Position numbers and translations under genes: made by a program
The notes under the pieces: model-generated
Told to the model about the DNA's origin: nothing
Databases searched by the model: none
What the model saw: the letters and a program-made list of their open reading frames with translations, nothing else
Part shown: in pieces, positions 26,404 to 34,968 of the stretch
Numbering within the stretch: position 1 is the stretch's first letter
How the letters are laid out: every line of letters starts with the position of its first letter
Assembly (NCBI RefSeq): GCF_011074795.1
Contig: NZ_JAAMPF010000004.1
Span: forward strand, 29,702-93,701
Length of the DNA stretch: 64,000 nt
From: Marinobacter salicampi
GTDB taxonomy: Bacteria > Pseudomonadota > Gammaproteobacteria > Pseudomonadales > Oleiphilaceae
Direction: 5' to 3'

Positions 26404-27353
26404 AGTGGATCTCGCCGTTCGCCATGAACAGGCTCGGCCTGCTCAACATGAACCGGCGCAACGTCGACTACATCCTGCGCTATAACGAGCGGCAGGCCTA
26501 CCCACTGGTGGACAACAAGCTCAAGACCAAGCTGATCGCAACTGAGTACGATGTAAATACCCCCGAACTCCTGCAGGTAGTGAGGCAGCAGCACGAGATC
26601 TCCCATTTCCGGGAACGAGTCGAACAGCTCGAGGGTTTTGCCATCAAGCCCTCCAAGGGCTCCGGTGGCAAGGGCATCATGGTCATTCTCCGGCGGGAAG
26701 AGGAAGACTACATCAAGGCGTCTGGTGTCGCTGTGTCGCTCAGCACTCTTGAACGCCACCTGTCCAATATTCTTGCCGGACTCTATTCGCTTGGGGGCGC
26801 ACCCGACGTGGCCATCATCGAAAGTCTGGTGAACTCGGACCCAAGGCTGGCCAAGTACTCGTTTCAGGGCGTTCCCGACATACGGATAGTGGTTTTTCAG
26901 GGCTACCCGGTGATGGCCATGCTCAGACTGGCCACCAAGGACTCAGACGGCAAGGCCAACCTCCACCAGGGCGCTGTGGGTGTGGGCCTTAACATCGCCA
27001 ATGGCCGCTGCCTCAACGCTGTCCAGTTCAATCGCCCGATCATACTCCACCCGGACACCGGCACACCGCTGAACAGCATTGAGATAGATGGCTGGGAGCA
27101 GATGCTGATTATGGCCTCACGCTGCTATGAAGCCACCGGCCTGGGCTATATGGGTGTTGACCTGGTGGTGGATGCCGAACGCGGGCCCCTGCTGCTGGAG
27201 CTGAACGCCCGTCCGGGTCTGGCTATCCAGATGGCCAATGGACGTGGCCTGCTGCCCAGACTCAAGCATGTTGAAGGTCTGGAGCGGCCTCACTCAAGCC
27301 CTGAAAAACGTGCCCACTACGCCATGGCCAACTTTGGTGTTGCACAGCCATAA
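26400..27353 (+). CDS. ATP-grasp alpha-L-glutamate ligase-like protein (RimK-related)
   Basis: A 317-residue ATP-grasp enzyme. IKPSKGSGGKGIMV (about 81-94) is the glycine-rich ATP-binding loop, and GYMGVDLVVDAERGPLLLELNARPGLA (about 252-278, shown by its key residues D257, E270, N272, R274) carries the metal-binding acids. It matches the alpha-L-glutamate ligase-like family related to RimK. The likely reaction is ATP-driven amide bond formation, perhaps adding amino acids to a peptide or protein that the partner retropepsin then trims. ATG overlaps the upstream stop (ATGA). Confidence 0.87.
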   Translation: MKWISPFAMNRLGLLNMNRRNVDYILRYNERQAYPLVDNKLKTKLIATEYDVNTPELLQVVRQQHEISHFRERVEQLEGFAIKPSKGSGGKGIMVILRREEEDYIKASGVAVSLSTLERHLSNILAGLYSLGGAPDVAIIESLVNSDPRLAKYSFQGVPDIRIVVFQGYPVMAMLRLATKDSDGKANLHQGAVGVGLNIANGRCLNAVQFNRPIILHPDTGTPLNSIEIDGWEQMLIMASRCYEATGLGYMGVDLVVDAERGPLLLELNARPGLAIQMANGRGLLPRLKHVEGLERPHSSPEKRAHYAMANFGVAQP

Positions 27354-27374
27354 GCACCCAGCCATAAGCACCCA
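27347..27374. repeat. Tandem 14-bp duplication at the end of the ATP-grasp gene
   Basis: AGCCATAAGCACCC occurs twice head to tail; the first copy contains the end and stop codon of the ATP-grasp gene, the second lies outside it. This looks like a recent replication slippage event. Confidence 0.8.
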
Positions 27375-27462
27375 CCGCACAAGGGAAGCCTGAGCGCTAG
27401 CGCAGCAGAGAAGCTGCAGCTAAGGCAGCGCCGAACCGGCGTATTTCAGCTGTATTCAGCAT

Positions 27463-27492
27463 AAAAAAACGGGGCCGAAGCCCCGTTTTTTT
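27463..27492. terminator. Bidirectional intrinsic terminator between ATP-grasp operon and BCCT gene
   Basis: A CGGGGC/GCCCCG stem with a CGAA loop is flanked by A7 and T7, so it works on both strands for the two convergent transcripts. The 18-base core (27469-27486) is identical to the hairpin at 5135-5152. Confidence 0.93.
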
Positions 27493-27510
27493 ATGCCTGA
27501 CCCAGTGTTC

Positions 27511-29151
27511 CTAGGTCATTTTTCCTTCCGCAATCAATAGCTTCCGCTCATGATTCAGCCCTTTCATCAGGCTGTAGCACATCACCAGCAGTACGAAAGT
27601 GAAGGGTAGCCCGGCACTGACGGCGCCTGCCTGGAGCGCACTCATGGCATCGCCGCCGCCACCGAAAATCAGCGCTGCAGCTATGGCACCCTCCATCACT
27701 ACCCAGAACACCCGCTGGCCGGTGGGCGCATCGGTCTTGCCGCCGGCAGTGATGCTGTCAATGACCAGAGAGCCCGAGTCGGATGAGGTTACGAAGAACA
27801 CCAGTACCAGAAGAATCGCCAGGAAGGAGCTTATCGCCGTGAACGGGATATTCTCGAGCATCTGGAACATGGCCAGTGGCACCGACGTCAGGCCGTCAGA
27901 GGCCAGCGCGCCGATCTCGTTCTGGATCTGGTCCAGAGCCGAGCCACCAAAGGTGCTCATCCACAGCACAGTGATCAGGGTGGGTATGATCAGTACCGCA
28001 GTCACGAATTCACGAACTGTGCGGCCCTTGGACACCCTGGCGATGAACATGCCTACGAAAGGCGACCAGGAGATCCACCACGCCCAGTAGAACACGGTCC
28101 AGCCATGGAACCAGGTCTCGTCTTCACGGCCGAACGGGTTACTCAATGGAATGATATTAGTGGCATAGCTCGAGGCTGTGGTCCAGACGGTGCCCAGGAT
28201 CGCCATGGTGGGACCGGCGAACAGTACGAAGAAAAGGAGGAATCCGGCAACGATCATATTGATGTTGCTGAGTACCTTTACACCGCCCTCAAGGCCCCGG
28301 AGCACTGACAACAGCGCTACAAAGGTCACACCTACGATGATGGCCATCTGAACATTCATGCCTCCGTCTATGGCCGGAAACAGATAGGCGAGACCGGCGG
28401 AGGCCTGCTGGGCACCAAAGCCAAGGGATGTTGCAAGGCCAAAGATGGTCGCAAGTACGGCCAGAATATCAATGAGGTGGCCAGGCCAGCCCCAGACACG
28501 GTCACCCAGGATCGGAAAGAACGCTGACCGGATGGTCAGTGGCATGCCCTTGTTGTACGTAAAGAAGGCCAGGGACAAAGCCACCACCGCATAGATTGCC
28601 CACGGGTGGAGGCCCCAATGATACATGGTGCCCCCCATGGCAAGCTCGGCGGCTTCCGGGGTATTGGCTTCCACGTTGAAGGGCGTGCCGTACCAGCCGG
28701 TATAGTAAGCCACCGGTTCCGCCACTGCCCAGAACATCAGACCGATACCCATGCCGGCTGCGAACAGCATCGAGAACCAGGAAAGACGGGTGAACTCGGG
28801 CTTGGCGTCAACGCCACCGATGCGTATCTTGCCGACCGGCATCACGATCAGAGCGAGGGAGAACAGCACGAAAATGTTCGCGCTGAGCAGGAAGAACCAG
28901 TCAAAACCCGATATGGCTCCATTCTTGGCCCCGTCCAGCAATTCCTTCGACAGCGAAGGAAACATCAGTGTGCCAACGACGAAAAGGACAATCAGCACGG
29001 ATGTCACTGGAAACACAATATTGTGCATGTCAAAGCCGTACTTCTTGACGTTATCCTGACCCGCCACGTAGTCGGTTTGATATTCGTCTTCCAAAGCCTT
29101 GCCCACAGGGGAACCCCCTCTTGTTGTGTATGTGAAATTGGTAGAGCCCAA
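27511..29151 (-). CDS. BCCT-family betaine/carnitine/choline-type transporter
   Basis: A 546-residue membrane protein with about twelve transmembrane segments. AAGMGIGLMFWAVAEPVAYY near residues 135-155 is the BCCT signature in TM3, and WTVFYWAWWISWSPFVGMFIAR near 350 is the conserved TM8 region. These sodium- or proton-coupled carriers import trimethylammonium and related solutes such as glycine betaine or DMSP. The Gly-Met-Gly-Ile-Gly pattern resembles sodium-coupled BetP. Substrate cannot be decided. Both BCCT uptake and the glucosylglycerate operon fit osmoprotection. Confidence 0.92.
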   Translation of the reverse strand: MGSTNFTYTTRGGSPVGKALEDEYQTDYVAGQDNVKKYGFDMHNIVFPVTSVLIVLFVVGTLMFPSLSKELLDGAKNGAISGFDWFFLLSANIFVLFSLALIVMPVGKIRIGGVDAKPEFTRLSWFSMLFAAGMGIGLMFWAVAEPVAYYTGWYGTPFNVEANTPEAAELAMGGTMYHWGLHPWAIYAVVALSLAFFTYNKGMPLTIRSAFFPILGDRVWGWPGHLIDILAVLATIFGLATSLGFGAQQASAGLAYLFPAIDGGMNVQMAIIVGVTFVALLSVLRGLEGGVKVLSNINMIVAGFLLFFVLFAGPTMAILGTVWTTASSYATNIIPLSNPFGREDETWFHGWTVFYWAWWISWSPFVGMFIARVSKGRTVREFVTAVLIIPTLITVLWMSTFGGSALDQIQNEIGALASDGLTSVPLAMFQMLENIPFTAISSFLAILLVLVFFVTSSDSGSLVIDSITAGGKTDAPTGQRVFWVVMEGAIAAALIFGGGGDAMSALQAGAVSAGLPFTFVLLVMCYSLMKGLNHERKLLIAEGKMT

Positions 29152-29382
29152 AATGCGCGGAACGCACCCGATCGTCTTATTTACTCAACAATTATTTAGG
29201 TTACAGACCGGTCAGTTTATTGTTTCGAGCACGAAAGATCAAAGTCTTACCCAAAAACGACCAATAATCGAACCCATAACGAAACAAAAACGTCAGAATC
29301 AGAACTGTTTCCTTGTCAGCACCCTGAAGTGATGGTTTTCTTCCCTGCACAAAAATAAATCGCTTCTGCAGGAGACAGGGAC

Positions 29383-30030
29383 ATGTTCTACAACGGCCGT
29401 TTCGGCGGGATATTACTGGCGCTCGCATTGGCCATTCCGCCAGTGCTGGCGGACAACAGGGAAGGTAGCTGGTACGAGGTCGGTGAGAATAATTCGGTCA
29501 AACTCTGGCGCCTGGATGTGCCCGGCGAGGCCCTGCCCGGTTTTCGCGGAGAGATAATGATTGAAGGTCCTGCCGAGGCGGTGCTGGCCCAGGTTCAGGA
29601 TGTAGATAGCCATACGGAATGGATGTATCGCTGCGCAGAAGCTCGCGGTGTAGAAAAACTTGATGAGCACAGTACCGTTGCCTACAACCGAACAGACTCG
29701 CCCTGGCCTGCAGCTGACCGCGATGTGGTGGTAAAAACCAGTGTTACCCGGAGCCAGGGTGGCAAAATCCTGCAAATGGCCTTCCAAAATGTGGAGTCCG
29801 ACCAGGTCCCCAGGAAGGAGGGCGTGGTCCGCATGCCCCGGCTTGAAGGCGCCTATACGATGACCGAGGTCGGCCCGAATCAGACACGGGTCACCTACCA
29901 GGTGGAAGTGGATATCGGCGGCAGGATTCCGGGCTGGATCGCCTCGATAGTGGCCCGGGATCTGCCTGTCAAAACACTGACCAGTTTGCGGGCGCGGGTG
30001 GAAAGCGAGAGGCTGGTTTCGTCAAAGTAG
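29383..30030 (+). CDS. Secreted START-domain protein
   Basis: A 215-residue protein with a signal peptide (cleavage probably after VLA, residue 23) followed by a START/SRPBCC lipid-binding domain. WMYRCAEARGVE, NRTDSPWPAADRDVVV and MPRLEGAYTMTEVGPNQTRVTY are typical of bacterial START proteins related to the StAR lipid-transfer family. It probably binds a hydrophobic ligand in the periplasm. ATG 29383 follows AGGAGACAGGG. It is monocistronic. Confidence 0.85.
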   Translation: MFYNGRFGGILLALALAIPPVLADNREGSWYEVGENNSVKLWRLDVPGEALPGFRGEIMIEGPAEAVLAQVQDVDSHTEWMYRCAEARGVEKLDEHSTVAYNRTDSPWPAADRDVVVKTSVTRSQGGKILQMAFQNVESDQVPRKEGVVRMPRLEGAYTMTEVGPNQTRVTYQVEVDIGGRIPGWIASIVARDLPVKTLTSLRARVESERLVSSK

Positions 30031-30101
30031 CATGACCGGGATAAAACCTCTCTTGTCGAGGGCTACCCACCGGGAGTGGTGAGCTGGGGGCATTCGAGCG
30101 C

Positions 30102-32705
30102 TTACAGCGTCCCTGTCGGTGGGTTGATCTGGTCCCTCAGGAGTTCCTCGAACTGGTCAGCGCTCACAGGCCTTGAAAAAAGGAAACCCTGGGCATAGTC
30201 GCAGCCAACCGAACGCAGCCACAGGCGCTGATCCTCTGTCTCGACCCCCTCGGCGACGATCTTGAGCCCGAGTTTATGCCCCATGACTATGATGCTCTCG
30301 GCGATGGTTCGACTGCTCGCGTTGCTGGCCATATCCTGCACAAAGGACTGGTCGATCTTGAGATAGTCTACATCGAATTTCTTGAGGTAGGCCATGGAGG
30401 AATAGCCGGTACCAAAGTCATCAATGGACAACTCGATGCCTGCACTCTGAAGCTCCAGGAGTTTGTCTGACGTGGTGGGCGTGGCATTCAGGATAACCCC
30501 TTCGGTGATCTCGACTGAGATGCTGTTGCCCGGCAGCCCCATCTGTTTGAGGTGAGCCGCCCAGTCCATACTGTGGCCACGGTCCTCGAACTGAACGGGG
30601 GATTTATTGATACTGATCTGGAAGGTCCGCCCGAGCAATCGGCTCCACTTCCTGGAAAAGATTGCGGCCTCCGAAAACACCCAGTTACCCAGGAGCTTGA
30701 TCTGGCCAGTCTCTTCCGCAAGGGTGATGAACTCTTCCGGGAGTAGCAGGCCCCGGGTGGGATGCTCCCATCGGATCAGTGCCTCAGCCTTGACGATGCG
30801 ACTATCGGCAAGGCGGACGATCGGCTGGAAACACAACCTGAGCTGGTTCCCAGCCAGGGCGTGACGCAGATCCGCCTGCAAGCGCAACCGGCTGAGTGCC
30901 GCCTCCTGGAAAATTCGTCTGAAGAAGCTGAACTGGCTTCGGCCATTATTCTTGGCGATGTACATCGCCTGGTCAGCATTTCTGATCAAGTCGGCCGGCT
31001 CGACGGCGTCGAGCGGATAAAGCGTAATACCAATGCTACCCGATAGATAACAGACGCTGCCATGAACCTTGAAGGGACGCGCCAGCTCATCAAGAATCTT
31101 CTGGGCGGTGGTTTCGACATGGGCCGCGTCATCCAGTTCGGTCAGAATAACGGTAAACTCATCGCCGCCAAGCCGGGCCACCGTGTCGGATTCCCGGATA
31201 CTGGAGCGGATTCGAGCCGCGGCCTGGCTCAACAACTCGTCCCCGGCACCGTGGCCGTATAGGTCGTTCACTTCCTTGAAGCGATCAAGATCCAAAAAAA
31301 ACAGGGCGATTGATGTACCGTTGCGCTGGGCGTGCTTGACTTCAAAATTCAAGCGGTCGCGGAATAGTCGCCGGTTAGGCAGGTTGGTCAGGCTGTCGTA
31401 ATTGGCCTCCCGCCATATCCGGTCACTGGCTTTCTTGCGCTCGGTAATGTCTCGGCTCGTGCCCGCGATGGCCTCAACCTGGCCCCACTCGTCGACAACC
31501 GGGACCAGGATATACTCAAAAATCCAACCACGGCCGGACGGACCGGTAAACGGTACTTCAGCCCGGACAGGCTGTCGGGAGGCTGCCACTTCCCGGACGT
31601 GATCCGTAATCTGCTTCCCTTTCTCTGTGGTGAAGCCGAGTTCCGGGGCGGTTTTACCCGGCAAGGTTGCCGGTTCCACTTCAAGTTGTTCTGAAAAAGC
31701 ACGGTTGGCATACTGCAAACGGCCGTCGAGGTCGAATACATAGCTCTGGTCTGCCGTTGAAGTCAGCATGGACTCGAACAATCTTCGTTGCTGCTCTTTT
31801 TCCTTAATCGCCGACTCAGCTTTCTGACGCGCTTCCCTTTCTGCCTTAAGGGCCTGATTGCGCTCAGTAACGTCCCGCATGAACAGTGAGGAACCGATCA
31901 GCGTGCCCATCTCTTCGCGGACACTGGAAATGGCAATTTCAACCTGGGCAAAGCCAGACGATGTCGAAATGTTCGCCTCGGTAGTGATGGCCTCATCAAG
32001 GGAACGAACTTCATCCAGGTGGCCGGCCAGGGTTTCAGTCCAGAATGGCAAACGAGCCACCGGTTGGCCTACCGCCTGCTCGGCACCGACACCGAAGAGC
32101 CGTTGGGCGCCCTCACTCCAGTAAAGAACCCTGTCTGTAGAATCCAGCGAGACAATCGCATCATGGGCCTGGGCAAGGAGGTTCTTGAGATAATGGTCCG
32201 AAAGCACCAGCCGGCGATAGTCATGGCTATCAACCGGCTTTGGGGTACCGATACGGACATTCGCCCGGTCAAGTGTTGTGCGAAGCTGAACCCGTCGCCG
32301 GCTCATCTGCGCCGACTCGACGATCAGGGTTGGGACAGCGCTACTTTCAGGGTCTACGATCGACCAGTTGGAGCCAATCATCGGTGCACGGCTTAGCTCG
32401 CGCTTGAATTTGCCAAGCTCGAGGGCATCCGGCGCAAAGATAAACCGGGTCAGGCGCCATTGGACTCGTATACGCCGGGCGAGGGCCATGACACCAGCAA
32501 TGCCGGGGCCGAAGACCACGACTGCAATGGGCTCCCCCGCAATTTCTACCCGTTCAAGCTGATCAAACACCTCCGCCGCCACCGTCATGGTCACTGTCAG
32601 CCCCATGGCCCGCACTTCATCAGCTGCGTTCTCCAGCGCCACCGAACCCGGTGAATCGGGTGAAGCGACGATGATAATTTGCTGATGACCCGGGGATAAA
32701 CTCAC
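30102..32705 (-). CDS. PAS-PAS-GGDEF-EAL cyclic di-GMP signalling protein
   Basis: About 867 residues and soluble. Residues 1-150 form an unrecognised receiver-like N-terminus; two PAS domains follow (about 175-295 and 310-430, each ending at an ITERK/VTERN motif), then GGDEF (about 440-600; GGDEF intact, RESD inhibitory site five residues before it) and EAL (about 615-860; EAL in KAEALIRW, DDFGTGYSS loop intact). Both cyclase and phosphodiesterase activities look possible; net activity is unknown. GTG 32705 overlaps the stop of the acyl-CoA dehydrogenase gene (GTGA); a GTG at 32741 is an alternative start. Coupling to the dehydrogenase is unusual. Confidence 0.88.
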   Translation of the reverse strand: MSLSPGHQQIIIVASPDSPGSVALENAADEVRAMGLTVTMTVAAEVFDQLERVEIAGEPIAVVVFGPGIAGVMALARRIRVQWRLTRFIFAPDALELGKFKRELSRAPMIGSNWSIVDPESSAVPTLIVESAQMSRRRVQLRTTLDRANVRIGTPKPVDSHDYRRLVLSDHYLKNLLAQAHDAIVSLDSTDRVLYWSEGAQRLFGVGAEQAVGQPVARLPFWTETLAGHLDEVRSLDEAITTEANISTSSGFAQVEIAISSVREEMGTLIGSSLFMRDVTERNQALKAEREARQKAESAIKEKEQQRRLFESMLTSTADQSYVFDLDGRLQYANRAFSEQLEVEPATLPGKTAPELGFTTEKGKQITDHVREVAASRQPVRAEVPFTGPSGRGWIFEYILVPVVDEWGQVEAIAGTSRDITERKKASDRIWREANYDSLTNLPNRRLFRDRLNFEVKHAQRNGTSIALFFLDLDRFKEVNDLYGHGAGDELLSQAAARIRSSIRESDTVARLGGDEFTVILTELDDAAHVETTAQKILDELARPFKVHGSVCYLSGSIGITLYPLDAVEPADLIRNADQAMYIAKNNGRSQFSFFRRIFQEAALSRLRLQADLRHALAGNQLRLCFQPIVRLADSRIVKAEALIRWEHPTRGLLLPEEFITLAEETGQIKLLGNWVFSEAAIFSRKWSRLLGRTFQISINKSPVQFEDRGHSMDWAAHLKQMGLPGNSISVEITEGVILNATPTTSDKLLELQSAGIELSIDDFGTGYSSMAYLKKFDVDYLKIDQSFVQDMASNASSRTIAESIIVMGHKLGLKIVAEGVETEDQRLWLRSVGCDYAQGFLFSRPVSADQFEELLRDQINPPTGTL

Positions 32706-33862
32706 AGTAGGGGTAGCCCCAGAAGTGCACGCCCTGTCCACCCATGGAGAATATCAGTCGTCGGGGACATCACGTGGCTTGCCCTGGCGTCCCTTAGCAT
32801 TTGGGCTACTCGACTGTTTTCCCGATAGGCCTGGCCCCCGCAGATGGTCATCGCATCGTTCGCTAGCCTGACAGCGGTCTCTCCAGCGTCGGCCTTGCAT
32901 GCGAGAATGAAGGGGAGCGCATCCGGGTGGTTAAGATCACCGCGGGTTGCGGCTTCCCGAATCAGGCTGCGGGTCTTTTCAAGGGCAATCCACATCTCGG
33001 CGAAACGGGTCTGCAGAGTGACTACTTCCGCCAGCAGCTCGCCGGAGTGGCTGTGCCGGCGTGTACGCAGATGCTCAGAAGCGACGTCGACGGCAGACTG
33101 CGCAATACCCAGATAGGTGCCCGCCATCGCCATCAGGAAGTACGGAGCCACCACTTCGAAGACATACCAGACTTGGTCCCCTTCCTCGCCCAGCAGGTTG
33201 GCCCTGGGTACGCGGGCATCAGTAAAGCATAGCCCCCGCGATGAATTGCCACGCATGCCAAAGCCTTTCCAGGGGTCAAGCCACTGCATGCCATCGGTAT
33301 GGCGATCCACCACTAGGCAATTAAAATCACCGGGCTCAGCCTGGCCGTCAGCGGCCATAGTAGAGACGACGTAGGAGTCAGCGCGGCCGCCGTTGGTTAC
33401 AAACTGCTTGGTCCCGTTGAGGATAAAATCATCCCCACGCGTCACGACGTGGGTTTCGGGGATGTAGAAATGCGCCCCTGTGCCACTTTCAGCCAACGCA
33501 AGCGACGTAATATGCTCTCCCCTTGCGATGGGCCGCAGGTAGCGGTCCTGCTGTAGCTGGGTCGCCTTGGCAGCAATGACCGCGGTGCCAACGCAATGCA
33601 TGCCAAAGCAAAGCGCGGTGGAGGGGCATGCCTTCGCGATCAGCTCAGTCAGTACGCTGAGGCCTAGCAGGCCCTGACCATGCCCGCCAAGTGCTTCCGG
33701 AACCTGAAGCCCCAGAAGACCCTCTTCTGCAAGGGCCTTCATTGATCGCTCCGGCCAGTCGCAATCGCGGTCGACCTGCTCCGCAAAAGGCGCGACGTAC
33801 TGTTCAACTACCCGCTCAGTTCTGGCCAGAAGGTCGATCAGCTTGGGCGTCATCTTATTCAT
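32702..33862 (-). CDS. Acyl-CoA dehydrogenase family flavoprotein with atypical active-site region
   Basis: A 386-residue acyl-CoA dehydrogenase fold protein: LALAESGTGAH (about 120-130) is the flavin-contacting motif, GMRGNSSRG follows, and CGGQAYREN near 340 is the C-terminal FAD-binding segment. Where medium-chain enzymes carry the catalytic Glu (Tyr-Glu-Gly-Thr), this protein reads MSPTTDIL. The base is therefore missing or elsewhere, as in some FAD-dependent monooxygenase-like members such as the DszC group. Function is thus uncertain: dehydrogenation of an acyl-CoA or another flavin reaction. It precedes the GGDEF-EAL gene with a four-base overlap. Confidence 0.82.
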   Translation of the reverse strand: MNKMTPKLIDLLARTERVVEQYVAPFAEQVDRDCDWPERSMKALAEEGLLGLQVPEALGGHGQGLLGLSVLTELIAKACPSTALCFGMHCVGTAVIAAKATQLQQDRYLRPIARGEHITSLALAESGTGAHFYIPETHVVTRGDDFILNGTKQFVTNGGRADSYVVSTMAADGQAEPGDFNCLVVDRHTDGMQWLDPWKGFGMRGNSSRGLCFTDARVPRANLLGEEGDQVWYVFEVVAPYFLMAMAGTYLGIAQSAVDVASEHLRTRRHSHSGELLAEVVTLQTRFAEMWIALEKTRSLIREAATRGDLNHPDALPFILACKADAGETAVRLANDAMTICGGQAYRENSRVAQMLRDARASHVMSPTTDILHGWTGRALLGLPLL

Positions 33863-34059
33863 TAGGAACTGGCTCTCTCAGCATTTAAACGCGAGTATAC
33901 CGGAAGCATAAAAATGGTGCGTTAATGCTCTCCATGACTGGGCCGCTTGCGATACCCGTGTCGACAAAGGCTGACGTGGCGAAGCTATACGATGCTTAAG
34001 GAAGTGGGCAGTGCTTGGGCCGCGGGCCAATACACGGCTGGTGAGAACACCTCAGAACG

Positions 34060-34088
34060 AAAAAACCCGGTCCTTCCGGAACCGGGCT
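34060..34088 (-). terminator. Intrinsic terminator of the tRNA-Pro transcript
   Basis: On the minus strand a CCCGGTTCC/GGA-CCGGG stem with a GGAA loop ends in six T residues, 12 bases after the tRNA 3' end. Confidence 0.85.
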
Positions 34089-34099
34089 TCTCATCAAAC

Positions 34100-34178
<79 letters not shown>

Positions 34179-34286
34179 CGCCGTGGAAGCCGACCGGCTT
34201 GAGCGGTCCGCGTTCCGCCAAAGAGTGTTAACTCAATGGCTTAGCGGAGCGCAGTCTACACCAGCTCCCGCTAAAAATAAACACTC

Positions 34287-34314
34287 AATCCGAGGTTATT
34301 ATTGGGTTGAGAGA
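34287..34314 (-). terminator. Possible terminator after the MerR gene
   Basis: Imperfect stem CTCAACCC/GGATTGAG on the minus strand, starting two bases after the merR-like stop and followed by the T-rich TGTTTATTTTT. Weak, because of a mismatch in the stem. Confidence 0.45.
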
Positions 34315-34316
34315 GA

Positions 34317-34682
34317 CTATTTGGCAGAGGTATTGAGAACGCTCAGTACTTCTTCCAGTTCAGTGATCATCTGGCGGATGAGCTGCTTGTACTGAGAGGC
34401 ATCCTCCTTGATCTCGCTACCGCTGAGCTTCTGCTTGGCGCCGCCGATGGTGTAGCCCTGATCGTACAGAAGGCTGCGGATCTGGCGTATGGTCAGCACA
34501 TCAGCACGCTGATAGTAGCGGCGGTTGCCACGGCGCTTTACCGGAGAAAGCTGGGGAAATTCTTGCTCCCAGTACCGTAAGACGTGCGCCTTAACGGCAC
34601 AGAGGTCAGCCACCTCACCTATGGTGAAATAGCGCTTGCCTGGTATGACAGGCAGCTCGTTGTTATGACTGGGTTCCAGCAT
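34317..34682 (-). CDS. MerR-family transcriptional regulator
   Basis: A 121-residue protein with an N-terminal MerR winged helix ([29 protein letters not shown], residues about 17-45, and RRGNRRYY as the wing) and a short helical tail. It lacks the metal-binding Cys of metal-sensing MerR proteins. Its ATG lies 20 bases inside the 3' end of ihfA, so the genes are cotranscribed. This small MerR protein follows ihfA in many gammaproteobacteria; its targets are unknown. Confidence 0.9.
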   Translation of the reverse strand: MLEPSHNNELPVIPGKRYFTIGEVADLCAVKAHVLRYWEQEFPQLSPVKRRGNRRYYQRADVLTIRQIRSLLYDQGYTIGGAKQKLSGSEIKEDASQYKQLIRQMITELEEVLSVLNTSAK

Positions 34683-34965
34683 AGGCTTCTACTTTCTGTT
34701 TTAGTTTTTGTCCCGGGCGGAAAGTCACCACCCGTCTGGCGCTGATCGGGATCTCTTCACCCGTCTTGGGATTCCTGCCCGGCCGCTGTTTCTTGTCACG
34801 CAGATCAAAGTTGCCAAATCCCGACAGCTTCACCTGCTCATTGTGACTGAGCGCGTCTCTGATTTCGTCGAAAAAAGCTTCTACCATTTCCTTGGCTTCA
34901 CGCTTGTTGAGACCCAACTCCTCATACAACCGCTCGGCCATTTCCGCCTTTGTCAAAGCCGCCAT
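34663..34965 (-). CDS. ihfA: Integration host factor subunit alpha
   Basis: A 100-residue HU/IHF family DNA-bending protein. [21 protein letters not shown] (about 46-66, seen by key residues) forms the beta arms that insert into the minor groove, with IHF-alpha specific features such as [20 protein letters not shown]. It forms a heterodimer with IHF-beta. AGGAG at the end of pheT serves as its ribosome-binding site, seven bases before ATG. Confidence 0.98.
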   Translation of the reverse strand: MAALTKAEMAERLYEELGLNKREAKEMVEAFFDEIRDALSHNEQVKLSGFGNFDLRDKKQRPGRNPKTGEEIPISARRVVTFRPGQKLKQKVEAYAGTQS

Positions 34966-34968
34966 GCA

